DNA of 32,596 nucleotides from NCBI GenBank assembly GCA_045602885.1, contig JAZSCJ010000060.1, forward strand, positions 1 through 32,596, written 5' to 3'. Shown piece after piece: positions 21,706 to 30,248 of this stretch (position 1 is its first letter; every line of letters starts with the position of its first letter). The notes under the pieces are model-generated. The model searched no databases. It was not told the origin of the DNA and saw only the letters and a program-made list of their open reading frames with translations. A program made the position numbers and the translations under genes. This DNA comes from JAJPXI01 sp045602885 (GTDB taxonomy: Bacteria; Bacillota; Clostridia; Oscillospirales; Oscillospiraceae).

Positions 21706-23019
21706 ATGTCCAAAGACGATAAGAAGACAGTACGCTGTTCTTTCTGCGGTAAGCACCAGGAACAGGTCGATCGTGTGATCGCCGGGCCCGGCGCTTACAT
21801 CTGCAACGAATGTGTGCAGCTTTGTGTCACCATTCTTGACGAGGGCTATGACGAGAACGATTATGCACCTGCCCCCGAGATGCCGGACGTTATCCCCACG
21901 CCCCGTGAGATCAGCACCATTCTGGACGAGTATATCATCGGCCAGGAGGAGGCCAAGGTGGCTCTGTCCGTGGCGGTTTACAACCACTATAAGCGCATCT
22001 ACTTTGGCGGCGGTGACGATGTGGAGCTGCAGAAGAGCAACATCCTTCTGCTTGGCCCCACCGGCTGCGGTAAAACGCTGTTTGCCCAGACGCTGGCGCG
22101 CATTCTAAAGGTGCCTTTCGCCATTGCCGACGCCACCACGCTGACCGAGGCCGGTTATGTGGGCGATGACGTAGAGAACATTCTTCTGCGTCTGGTTCAA
22201 GCGGCGGACTACGATATCGAGCTGGCCGAGCGCGGCATCATCTATGTGGATGAGATCGACAAGATCGCCCGCAAGAGCGAGAATACCTCCATCACCCGTG
22301 ACGTGTCCGGCGAAGGCGTGCAGCAGGCACTGCTGAAGATCGTGGAAGGCACGGTGGCCAATGTGCCGCCCCAGGGTGGACGCAAGCACCCCCATCAGGA
22401 GTTCATTCAGATCAACACCAAGAACATCCTGTTTATCTGCGGCGGTGCCTTTGACGGTCTGGACAAGATCATCGAGAAGCGTCTGGACAAAAAGTCCATT
22501 GGCTTTGGTGGCGAGGTTACCAGCAAGAAGCAAAAGAACCCCGATGTCTTTAAAGAGGTTCAACCCCATGATCTGCTCAAGTTTGGTATCATTCCCGAGC
22601 TGGTGGGTCGTATGCCGGTGATCACCGCGCTCAAGGCACTGGACGAGAAGCAGCTGGTCAAGATTTTGACCGAGCCCAAAAACGCTCTGGTCAAGCAGTA
22701 CAAAAAGCTGTTGGAATACGACAATGTTGAGCTGGAATTCCAGCCGGAGGCCTTGGAGGCGGTGGCCGATAAGGCAATGGAGCGTGGCATCGGCGCACGC
22801 GGTCTGCGCGCCGTGTTGGAAGAAGTCATGACCCAGATCATGTACGATGTACCCGATCAGCCCGACATTGCGAAAGTCACCATTACGCCTGCGTGTGTCA
22901 GCGATCATGCAGCCCCGGAGCTGGAGCGTGATTCCGAGCGTCCGCCGCGGCCTCGCCTTGGTGCGGCGGCCCTGCATTCCGCGGCCGGTGGCAGCGCCCC
23001 GCGTGGGAATGTATCCTAA
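21706..23019 (+). CDS. clpX: ATP-dependent Clp protease ATP-binding subunit ClpX
   Basis: A hexameric AAA+ unfoldase that feeds substrates to ClpP, 437 residues. The N-terminal zinc-binding domain has CSFCGKHQ and CNECVQLC. Walker A is GPTGCGKT, Walker B is IIYVDEIDKI, and the ClpP-binding loop shows the IGFG motif in SIGFGGEV. Sensor 2 lies in GIGARGLRA. The last 28 residues or so, after ELERDSE, form a Pro/Arg/Ala/Gly-rich tail with unusually high GC that most ClpX proteins lack. The ATG at 21706 has GAGGTGA upstream. It follows clpP by 54 bp. Confidence 0.96.
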   Translation: MSKDDKKTVRCSFCGKHQEQVDRVIAGPGAYICNECVQLCVTILDEGYDENDYAPAPEMPDVIPTPREISTILDEYIIGQEEAKVALSVAVYNHYKRIYFGGGDDVELQKSNILLLGPTGCGKTLFAQTLARILKVPFAIADATTLTEAGYVGDDVENILLRLVQAADYDIELAERGIIYVDEIDKIARKSENTSITRDVSGEGVQQALLKIVEGTVANVPPQGGRKHPHQEFIQINTKNILFICGGAFDGLDKIIEKRLDKKSIGFGGEVTSKKQKNPDVFKEVQPHDLLKFGIIPELVGRMPVITALKALDEKQLVKILTEPKNALVKQYKKLLEYDNVELEFQPEALEAVADKAMERGIGARGLRAVLEEVMTQIMYDVPDQPDIAKVTITPACVSDHAAPELERDSERPPRPRLGAAALHSAAGGSAPRGNVS

Positions 23020-23076
23020 TTGCCTGTGCCCGTTCGGCATTTCCCAAAGTGGAATAACAGGTTCTACGCAGCATTC

Positions 23077-23110
23077 GGGGCGGGCTTTAGCCTGCCCCGT
23101 TTCCTTTTCT
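23077..23110 (+). terminator. Terminator of clpX
   Basis: A 9-bp GC-rich stem (23077-23085 with 23090-23098, one G-T pair) has a TTTA loop and is followed by GTTTCCTTTTC. Confidence 0.75.
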
Positions 23111-23174
23111 GAAAGCGGTAAGTGAGAAACCACATTCTATAAGAACCATGTCAAGAGAAAAGAGGAGTAAATTC

Positions 23175-23258
23175 ATGAGCATGATGTTGTGCGTCCTTGT
23201 AGGCGGAGCGTTGGTCGCCTGTGGCCTGGTGTTTTATTTTGTAAACAGCAATAAGTGA
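23175..23258 (+). CDS. Small single-span membrane protein (27 aa), unknown
   Basis: A short open frame with a very good ribosome binding site (AGAGGAG at 23161-23167, 7 nt before the ATG). It encodes 27 residues: MSMMLCVL at the start, a continuous hydrophobic span, and FVNSNK at the end. This looks like a one-helix membrane protein. The segment LVAC also fits a lipobox, but a basic N terminus is absent, so lipidation is doubtful. It lies between the clpX terminator and lon, separated from both. Function unknown. A regulator or partner of membrane-linked proteolysis would be speculation from position only. Confidence 0.6.
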   Translation: MSMMLCVLVGGALVACGLVFYFVNSNK

Positions 23259-23264
23259 TCAAAT

Positions 23265-23339
23265 CGCCATGAAATCACCGAAATCTTAGGAAGTTTTCTC
23301 GGTTTGGTTGCGGTGATTTTGTGCTTTGTCTGCATGGCG
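23265..23339 (+). other. Long-range stem-loop upstream of lon
   Basis: The 16 bases CGCCATG+AAATCACCG (23265-23280) pair with CGGTGATTT (23311-23319) and CATGGCG (23333-23339), leaving a 30-nt apical loop and a 13-nt side bulge. All 16 pairs are Watson-Crick. It lies in the 193-nt gap between the small ORF and lon. No known riboswitch class is recognised. Confidence 0.5.
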
Positions 23340-23451
23340 CGGTTTTGCCGATGGAGCATTGTCCAATTTCCATGCAGGAAAAGAACAAACGGATATTTCT
23401 CTGTGGGAACACGCAAGAAAAATGGAGTTCCCGGAAAGGAAGTGAAACTCC

Positions 23452-25854
23452 ATGAAACTGGAACCGATCATGCCCATCAGCGTACCTGCGCTGGCGCTGC
23501 GTGGTTTGAATATTTTCCCCAATATGCTGCTGCACTTTGATGTGGCTCGTTCGGCATCCATCCGCGCGCTGGATGAGGCCATGGCAGCCGGTACGCCCAT
23601 CTTTTTGGTGGCACAGAAGGACATCATGGTGGAAGAGCCCAAGCAGCAGGACCTGTATCACATTGGAACCCTTTGTAATGTGCGCCAGATTCTTCGCCTG
23701 CCCGGTGACAATGTGCGTGCCGTGGTGGAGGGCATCGGCCGTGGCCGTCTGGTGGAGTTGACCCAGACCGATCCGTGGCTGGTTTCCAATGTGGAAGAGA
23801 TCCCAGCACCGGCCCACAAGGGCAATACGCCCAAGGGCGAAGCACTGGTGCGCCAGACCTACGATTTGTTTGAAACCTATTGCGGTTTGTCGCCCCGGAC
23901 TAACCCGGAAACCTTCCTGAATATACTGTCCAATGACGATCCCGGTTATATTGCCGACTACATTGCCCAGAACATCCATTTGCGTCTGGAGGATAAGCAG
24001 GCCATTTTGGAGGAACTGCGTCCTCAGCGCCGTCTGTCCCGTCTGTATCAGATCCTGCGCCGTGAGGTGGAGATTTTGCAGATGGAGGACGATATTCAGT
24101 CCAAGCTGCGTGAGCAGTTGACCCGGAATCAGCGTGACCATATGCTGCGCGAGCAGATGCGCGTCATTCAGCACGAGTTGGGTGAGGGGGACAGCGATTC
24201 CGAAATTGCAGAATACCGGGAAAAGATTGCCAAGGCCAAGCTGTCGGAAGAAGTGACGGAAAAGCTGAATAAAGAGGTTTCCCGTCTGGAAAAGCAGTCC
24301 TATTCCTCTTCGGAAGCTACCGTCACCCGGAACTATCTGGATACCGTGTTGGAGCTGCCCTGGGGCAAATACACCAAGGAGCGCGTCAATGTGGCGGCGG
24401 CTCGTAAGGTGTTGGACGCCGACCATTTCGGTTTGGAAAAGGTCAAAGAGCGTATTTTGGAATTTCTTGCGGTCAAGCAGCTTGCTCCCGATCTGAAGGG
24501 GCAGATTCTCTGTCTGGTCGGTCCTCCGGGCGTGGGTAAAACCTCCATCGCCATGAGTGTGGCCAAGGCGCTCAACCGTGAGTTGGCCCGCATTTCTCTG
24601 GGCGGTGTGCATGACGAGGCTGAAATTCGCGGTCACCGCAAAACGTATATCGGTGCCATGCCCGGCCGCATCATTGCCGCCGTGAAACAGGCAGGCAGCA
24701 TGAACCCGCTCCTGCTGTTGGATGAGATCGACAAAATCGGTACCGATCATCGGGGCGACCCGGCCTCGGCGCTGCTGGAGGTTCTGGATAGCGAGCAGAA
24801 TTCCACCTTCCGGGACCACTTTGTGGAGCTGCCCTTTGACCTGTCGGATGTGTTGTTCATCACCACGGCAAACACCACCGAGACCATTCCCCGGCCGTTG
24901 CTGGACCGTATGGAAGTCATTGAACTGACCTCCTATACCGACGAGGAAAAGCTGCAAATCGCAAAGCGTCATCTGCTGCCCCGGGAGCGTGCTCGTCACG
25001 GCTTAAAAACCACCCAGTTAAAAGTGACCGACGACGCCATCCGGGAGATCATCAGCGGCTACACCCGGGAGTCCGGCGTGCGTGTGTTGGAGCGCCGTTT
25101 AGCTGCTGTGTGCCGCAAGGCGGCTATGAAGCTGGTTTCCGGCGAAAAGAAGTCGGTGCAGGTGACCGGCGACAATCTGGAGCAGCTGTTGGGCGTACGC
25201 AAGTACCACCCGGAACGTCAGAGCTTGGCCGAGCGCATTGGCGTGGTCAACGGTCTGGCCTGGACCAGCGTGGGTGGCGAGCTGCTGGAAGTGGAAGTCA
25301 ATGTCATCCCCGGCAGCGGCAAGGTGGAGCTGACCGGCAATTTGGGCGATGTGATGAAGGAATCGGCCCAGGCCGCTCTGACCTATATCCGCAGTCGTGC
25401 CGAGGAGTGGGGGATCGAGGGCGACTTCCACAAAACCCGTGACATCCACGTTCATTTCCCCGAGGGTGCTGTGCCCAAGGATGGCCCTTCGGCCGGCATT
25501 GCCATCACTACGGCCATGGTATCGGCCTTGACCGGGATTCCGGTTAAGGGTGCGCTTGCCATGACGGGCGAAGTGACGCTGCGTGGTCGGGTGCTGCCCA
25601 TTGGCGGCTTGAAGGAAAAAACCATGGCAGCCCTGCGTAACGGTATTAAGACGGTCATCATTCCTGCTGAGAACCGCAAGGATCTGGAGGAGATCGACCA
25701 GACGGTGCGCGCGGCATTGCAGTTTGTTCCCGTGGAGCAGGTGGACGCCGTACTGGCCCAAGCGCTGGCGTATACGCCGGCACAGAAGGCGGAGCCGGAT
25801 GCCAAAAGCATGCCGGTATCGACTGTGGGACAGCGTGCCGGTCTGCCCCAGTAA
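23452..25854 (+). CDS. lon: ATP-dependent protease Lon
   Basis: A soluble hexameric AAA+ serine protease of 800 residues, the LonA type. The N-terminal substrate-recognition domain starts with the typical P-ALALRGLNIFPNM block. A coiled coil follows, then the ATPase with GPPGVGKTS (Walker A) and LLLLDEIDKIG (Walker B). The protease domain has the catalytic Ser in KDGPSAGIA and Lys in GGLKEKTMAA. AAGGAAGTGA lies before the ATG. Within the leader, GGAGTT (23424-23429 region) could pair with AACTCC next to the start codon, so the ribosome binding site may be partly masked. It is followed by engB after 16 bp. Confidence 0.97.
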   Translation: MKLEPIMPISVPALALRGLNIFPNMLLHFDVARSASIRALDEAMAAGTPIFLVAQKDIMVEEPKQQDLYHIGTLCNVRQILRLPGDNVRAVVEGIGRGRLVELTQTDPWLVSNVEEIPAPAHKGNTPKGEALVRQTYDLFETYCGLSPRTNPETFLNILSNDDPGYIADYIAQNIHLRLEDKQAILEELRPQRRLSRLYQILRREVEILQMEDDIQSKLREQLTRNQRDHMLREQMRVIQHELGEGDSDSEIAEYREKIAKAKLSEEVTEKLNKEVSRLEKQSYSSSEATVTRNYLDTVLELPWGKYTKERVNVAAARKVLDADHFGLEKVKERILEFLAVKQLAPDLKGQILCLVGPPGVGKTSIAMSVAKALNRELARISLGGVHDEAEIRGHRKTYIGAMPGRIIAAVKQAGSMNPLLLLDEIDKIGTDHRGDPASALLEVLDSEQNSTFRDHFVELPFDLSDVLFITTANTTETIPRPLLDRMEVIELTSYTDEEKLQIAKRHLLPRERARHGLKTTQLKVTDDAIREIISGYTRESGVRVLERRLAAVCRKAAMKLVSGEKKSVQVTGDNLEQLLGVRKYHPERQSLAERIGVVNGLAWTSVGGELLEVEVNVIPGSGKVELTGNLGDVMKESAQAALTYIRSRAEEWGIEGDFHKTRDIHVHFPEGAVPKDGPSAGIAITTAMVSALTGIPVKGALAMTGEVTLRGRVLPIGGLKEKTMAALRNGIKTVIIPAENRKDLEEIDQTVRAALQFVPVEQVDAVLAQALAYTPAQKAEPDAKSMPVSTVGQRAGLPQ

Positions 25855-25870
25855 ACAGGAGGGCATTTAT

Positions 25871-26464
25871 ATGGCCTTGAATTTAAGTAACGCGGAGTTT
25901 ATCCGCTCTGCCGTAAAAGCGGCTGATTTTCCCCGTGACCGCCTGCCCCAGATCGTTTTTGCCGGACGCTCCAACGTGGGCAAGTCTTCGGTTATCAACT
26001 GTCTGCTACGGCGCAAGAACCTGGCTCGTGTGGGCTCGGCACCCGGCAAGACCACGCATATCAACTATTTTCTGATCGACAAAAAATTCTATCTGGTGGA
26101 TCTGCCCGGTTACGGCTATGCCAAGGTGTCCAAAGCCGAGCGGGACCGTTGGGGCAAGCTGATCGAAAGCTGGTTTGCAGATACTGAGTTGATGACGCTG
26201 GGCGTGCAGATTGTGGACGCCCGGCATAAGCCGACGGCGGACGACTGCACCATGGTTCAGTGGTTTAAATCCTGCGGAAAACCGTTTGCGGTGGTGGCCA
26301 ACAAGCTGGATAAGCTGAAAAAAAGCGAGATCGAACCGAATCTGGCCCGCATCCGGGAAACGCTGGAGTTGGATGATACCATGCCGGTCATTCCCTTTTC
26401 GGCCGAAAAGGGAGAGGGCCGTCAGAGTCTGCTGGACTTGATTTTGAATTATGTGGGTGAATAA
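25871..26464 (+). CDS. engB: Ribosome biogenesis GTP-binding protein EngB (YsxC)
   Basis: An essential-type GTPase for 50S assembly, 197 residues. G1 is GRSNVGKSS, G3 is DLPGYGYAK, G4 is NKLDK and G5 is SAEKG, all in family order. AGGAGG lies 9 nt before the ATG, within the short gap after lon. The lon-engB pair is common in Firmicutes. The next gene starts 3 nt after the stop. Confidence 0.96.
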   Translation: MALNLSNAEFIRSAVKAADFPRDRLPQIVFAGRSNVGKSSVINCLLRRKNLARVGSAPGKTTHINYFLIDKKFYLVDLPGYGYAKVSKAERDRWGKLIESWFADTELMTLGVQIVDARHKPTADDCTMVQWFKSCGKPFAVVANKLDKLKKSEIEPNLARIRETLELDDTMPVIPFSAEKGEGRQSLLDLILNYVGE

Positions 26465-26467
26465 GCG

Positions 26468-27220
26468 ATGAAATATGTGCGCGTGCAAATAGGCGATACC
26501 CAACGATGGGGCGTGTTGGAAGGGGAGACCGTCCTTACGCTGGATCATGCTCCCTATGAGGACGGAAAGCAAGATGGTGCAAGCGTCAGTCTGAGTGACT
26601 GCAAGCTGCTTGCACCGTGCCAGCCGTCCAAGATCGTGCTGGTGGGTAAAAACTACTACGATCACGCGGTGGAGATGAACGAGGGCATCCCCGAGCATCC
26701 TATTCTGTTTATGAAGGGTCCCAATGCGCTCAACCACCCCGAGGGGGCGCTGCACGCACCCGATTTTGTGCAGCGGCTGGACTATGAGGGCGAGTTGGCC
26801 ATTGTCATTGGCAAGCGTGCCAAAAATCTGACGGTGGAAAATGCCCGGGATTACATATTGGGCTTTACCTGTTTGAACGACGTGACGGCCCGCGATGTGC
26901 AAAAAGGCGATGGCCAATGGACACGTGGCAAGGCCATGGACGGTTTTGCCCCCATCGGCCCCTGGATCACCGACGAAACCGACGGAAACGATTTGAAATT
27001 GGAAACCCGTGTTAACGGGAAGGTGGTCCAGTCCTCCCGTACCTCCATGTTCATGACCAAAATCCCCGAAATGCTGGTGTTTATCACCTCCTGCATGACG
27101 CTGGAGCCCGGCGACGTTGTCGCCACCGGCACGCCGGCCGGTATCGGCCCCATGCAGCCGGGCGACGTGGTAGAGGTAGAGATCGAATCCATCGGCATAT
27201 TGCGCAATCATGTGGTGTAA
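26468..27220 (+). CDS. Fumarylacetoacetate hydrolase (FAH) family protein
   Basis: An enzyme of 250 residues in the FAH superfamily, which includes oxaloacetate tautomerase/decarboxylases, 2-hydroxyhepta-dienedioate isomerases and acylpyruvate hydrolases. Metal-ligand motifs are present: the YEGELAIVIG glutamates and CLNDVTARD aspartate. The family blocks KAMDGFAPIGPW and TGTPAGIGPM are also seen. The N-terminal 60 residues are the usual small beta domain. The substrate cannot be decided from the sequence. It is probably co-transcribed with engB. A palindrome and the his promoter follow. Confidence 0.9.
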   Translation: MKYVRVQIGDTQRWGVLEGETVLTLDHAPYEDGKQDGASVSLSDCKLLAPCQPSKIVLVGKNYYDHAVEMNEGIPEHPILFMKGPNALNHPEGALHAPDFVQRLDYEGELAIVIGKRAKNLTVENARDYILGFTCLNDVTARDVQKGDGQWTRGKAMDGFAPIGPWITDETDGNDLKLETRVNGKVVQSSRTSMFMTKIPEMLVFITSCMTLEPGDVVATGTPAGIGPMQPGDVVEVEIESIGILRNHVV

Positions 27221-27243
27221 TACACCCGATCTATCGGCATAAA

Positions 27244-27267
27244 CGCCCCCTTGACAACAAGGGGGCG
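27244..27267. repeat. Perfect palindrome overlapping the his promoter -35 box
   Basis: CGCCCCCTTG (27244-27253) is repeated in reverse complement at 27258-27267 with a 4-nt loop. The -35 hexamer (27251-27256) lies inside it. It could serve as an operator for a repressor, or as a hairpin ending the upstream transcript, though no T-run follows. Confidence 0.7.
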
Positions 27268-27280
27268 CTCCCTGTATAAT
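27251..27280 (+). promoter_or_regulatory. Promoter of the his operon
   Basis: A perfect TTGACA (27251-27256) and a perfect TATAAT (27275-27280) are separated by 18 bp. The start point would be near 27287, giving a leader of about 50 nt with no T-box or leader peptide visible. Confidence 0.87.
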
Positions 27281-27335
27281 TTAGCGTGGTAGAGTGATAA
27301 AGAGATAAAGCGTTAAAGCGCAAGGAGGAATTCCT

Positions 27336-28955
27336 TTGAATTATGTGATCAATACACCGGAAGGCACCCGGGATCGACTGTTTGCCGAGTGTACCGATCG
27401 ACGCCGTGTACAAACTGCATTGACCGAGTTGTTTGCGTCGGAGGGGTATGCTGAAATTTCCACGCCCGAGGTGGAGTTTTACGACCTGTTTGTTCAGTCG
27501 GGCAACCCCTTGCCGCAGGAGAGCTTTTTTAAGATCGTGGATCGCTCCGGCAAGATCATGGTCATGCGTCCGGACTGCACCATTCCCATCGCGCGTGTGG
27601 CGGCCACCAAGCTCAAGGCCGTGCCCCTGCCGCAGCGGTTGTATTACAACGAAACGGTCTTTCGTTCCGGTCAGGCTCACAGGGGCGGCAGCAGCGAGAT
27701 CGCCCAATGCGGCGTAGAACTGATCGGCGCGGCCGGTCAGCAGGCCGATGTGGAGGTCATCGCCCTGGCGGCTGCGGCGCTCAAGGCGGTTTCTCCCCAT
27801 CCCTTCCATATTGAGCTGGGCCATGTGGGTCTGTTTCGTGCGCTGGCGGCTGAAATGGAGATGGACGCCGCCCAAACCGAGCAGATGCGCCTGCTGATCG
27901 AGGGCAAGCATTTCGCCGCTCTGAATGACCTGTTGGCCCCCTATCAGGATAAACCTGCCTATGCCATGCTGTCCCGTCTGTCGCAGTTGTTTGGTTCCAT
28001 CGAGGTGCTGGACGAGGCCGAGGCGCTGGTGGGCAAGCGGGAGGAAGTGGAATATCTTCGCACGCTGTACGCCGCGCTGCAGGAGAAGGGATGCGGCGAT
28101 CTGGTTCGCTTCGATTTGGGCTTGGTGCATCAGATCGACTACTACACCGGTGTGGTCTTCCGTGGTTATGTAGAGGGCGCTGGTGCGCCCGTGCTGTCTG
28201 GTGGCCGCTATGACAATCTGGTGGAGAAGTTTGGCCGTCCTGCACCTGCCATCGGCTTTTCGGTGGACGTGGATGCCGTGGCTGCCTGCTTGAACCAGGA
28301 GCAGGCTCCGACCGGGCACCGTCTGCGCATTGCGCTGACCAAGGGCCGTCTGCAGGATCAAAGTGTGGAGCTGTTTGAGGGCATGGGGCTGGACTGCTCG
28401 CCCATTCGCAATCCCGGCCGCCGGCTGGTCCATTCGGTTCCCAACTACGGTTTGGATGCCGTGCTGGCCAAAGCGCCTGATGTCATTACCTATGTGGAGC
28501 ACGGTGTGTGCGACATGGGCATTGTGGGCAAGGATACCATTCTGGAAAAAGGTTCGTCTTTTTACGAGGTGCTGGATCTGGGCTTTGGTCGATGCCGTTT
28601 TGCGCTGGCCGTCAAGGAAGGCAGCGACTTTTACGGCACTTACAAGACCCGCCGCATTGCCACCAAGTATCCCGAAGTGGCACGTACCTTTTTTGAAAAC
28701 AAGGGCATGGACGTGGAGATCATCAAAATCGAGGGCAGCGTAGAGCTGGCTCCCATTCTGGATCTGGCCGATGCCATCGTAGACATTGTGGAAACCGGTG
28801 CTACCCTGCGGGAAAACGGTCTGATCCCCATCGAGGATGTGGCGCAGGTGTCAGCCCGACTGATCGTGAATACCGCATCCATGAAGCTGTACAAGACTGA
28901 GATTCTGGACTTTTTGTCCAAGTGTGAAGCGGAGTTGAAAAAACGCAATGATTGA
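27336..28955 (+). CDS. hisZG: HisZ-HisG fusion: ATP phosphoribosyltransferase regulatory and catalytic subunits
   Basis: A 539-residue protein joining two normally separate subunits. Residues 1 to about 318 are a HisRS-like HisZ (TPEGTRD, VMRPDCTIPIARV, YYNETVFR, and late motifs DYYTGVVFRGY and VLSGGRYDNL). After a short linker, residues 329-539 are a short-form HisG (RIALTKGRLQDQS, MGIVGKDTI, and the PRPP-binding block DAIVDIVETGATLREN). The enzyme condenses ATP with PRPP, the first step of histidine synthesis; short HisG needs HisZ for activity and histidine feedback. The start is TTG 27336, with AAGGAGG 7 nt upstream. The frame is continuous across the junction. It overlaps hisD by 8 nt. 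Confidence 0.93.
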   Translation: MNYVINTPEGTRDRLFAECTDRRRVQTALTELFASEGYAEISTPEVEFYDLFVQSGNPLPQESFFKIVDRSGKIMVMRPDCTIPIARVAATKLKAVPLPQRLYYNETVFRSGQAHRGGSSEIAQCGVELIGAAGQQADVEVIALAAAALKAVSPHPFHIELGHVGLFRALAAEMEMDAAQTEQMRLLIEGKHFAALNDLLAPYQDKPAYAMLSRLSQLFGSIEVLDEAEALVGKREEVEYLRTLYAALQEKGCGDLVRFDLGLVHQIDYYTGVVFRGYVEGAGAPVLSGGRYDNLVEKFGRPAPAIGFSVDVDAVAACLNQEQAPTGHRLRIALTKGRLQDQSVELFEGMGLDCSPIRNPGRRLVHSVPNYGLDAVLAKAPDVITYVEHGVCDMGIVGKDTILEKGSSFYEVLDLGFGRCRFALAVKEGSDFYGTYKTRRIATKYPEVARTFFENKGMDVEIIKIEGSVELAPILDLADAIVDIVETGATLRENGLIPIEDVAQVSARLIVNTASMKLYKTEILDFLSKCEAELKKRND

Positions 28956-30225
28956 AATTCTGAAAGCCGATGGCAGGGCAGAGGGTGAGCTGATCGCCGC
29001 CATGCGTGAGCGTGCCGCCGAGGTTAGCGCCGATATTGAACGTGCTGTTGCTGATATCATGGCAGATGTAAAGGAAAATGGCTTTGCGGCTGTCGAGGGA
29101 TATTCTCTGCGCTTTGACAAGGCTTCTCCCCGGGAAATTACAGTCGGGGAATTGGAGGAAGCCTATGCCCGCTGCCCCCGGGAGCTGATCGAGGCGCTGG
29201 AGCATGCCGCCGTCAACATCCGCGATTACAACCAGAAACTGCTGGCAAAGTCGTTGGAGTGGAAGTCGCCCGACGGGGGCGTTGTGGGCCGTGTGGTGCG
29301 TGGTTTGACCCGTGTGGGTCTGTATGTGCCCGGTGGTACAGCGGCCTATCCCTCCTCGGTGCTGATGAACGCCATTCCTGCCAAGGTGGCCGGGGTGGAG
29401 GAACTGGTCATGGTGACGCCGCCCACGGAGAATTTGAACGATGCCGTGCTGGCCGCGGCCAAGATCGCCGGGGTAGACCGTGTCATTGCAGTAGGCGGTG
29501 CACAGGCGGTAGCGGCGCTGACCTATGGTGCCGGTTTCATTCCCAAGGTAGATAAGCTGGTTGGCCCGGGCAACGCCTTTGTAGCAACGGCCAAGCGTAT
29601 GGCCTATGGAAAGCTGGACATCGACATGGTGGCTGGGCCGTCTGAGGTTTTGGTCATTGCCGACGAGCATGCCAACCCCAAGTTTGTGGCTGCCGATCTG
29701 CTCAGCCAGGCCGAGCACGACCGTCTGGCTTCGGCGGTGCTGCTGACTACCAGCATGGAGCTGGCCCAGGCGGTGGATGCCGAGATCATCCGCCAGACCG
29801 GCTATCTGAGCCGCAGCGAGATCATGGAAACCTCGCTGCGTGACTTTGGCTGTGCCATTGTGTGTCCGACGCTGGCGCGCTGCGTAGAGCTGGCCAACGA
29901 GATCGCCCCCGAGCATTTGGAAATTATGACCCAAGACCCCCGTGCGTTGTTGCCTGATATTAAGAACGCCGGTGCGGTGTTCCTGGGCGCATGGTCGCCG
30001 GAGCCGTTGGGCGACTATCTGGCCGGTCCCGACCATGTACTGCCGACCTCGGGCACGGCACGCTTTTTCTCGCCCCTTTCGGTGGATAGCTTCTTGAAGT
30101 CGATGAGTGTCATCGAGTATAATGAAAGCAGTCTGGCCCCCATTAAGGATGAGATTATCACCCTGGCCATGAGCGAAAAGCTGACTGCACACGCAAACTC
30201 CATTCAAGTTCGTTTTGAAGCTTGA
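28948..30225 (+). CDS. hisD: Histidinol dehydrogenase
   Basis: A zinc enzyme catalysing the last two steps, histidinol to histidine with NAD. 425 residues, the normal length. Typical blocks are GLYVPGGTAAYPSSVLMN, VDKLVGPGNAFVATAKR, DMVAGPSEVLVIAD, the zinc motif LLSQAEHD, the catalytic IAPEHLEI and a C-terminal HANS. The ATG lies inside the hisZG stop region (8-nt overlap), so translation is coupled. It is the second gene of the his operon. Confidence 0.97.
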   Translation: MIEILKADGRAEGELIAAMRERAAEVSADIERAVADIMADVKENGFAAVEGYSLRFDKASPREITVGELEEAYARCPRELIEALEHAAVNIRDYNQKLLAKSLEWKSPDGGVVGRVVRGLTRVGLYVPGGTAAYPSSVLMNAIPAKVAGVEELVMVTPPTENLNDAVLAAAKIAGVDRVIAVGGAQAVAALTYGAGFIPKVDKLVGPGNAFVATAKRMAYGKLDIDMVAGPSEVLVIADEHANPKFVAADLLSQAEHDRLASAVLLTTSMELAQAVDAEIIRQTGYLSRSEIMETSLRDFGCAIVCPTLARCVELANEIAPEHLEIMTQDPRALLPDIKNAGAVFLGAWSPEPLGDYLAGPDHVLPTSGTARFFSPLSVDSFLKSMSVIEYNESSLAPIKDEIITLAMSEKLTAHANSIQVRFEA

Positions 30226-30248
30226 CTTTTGAAGGAGGAAGATCGGAT

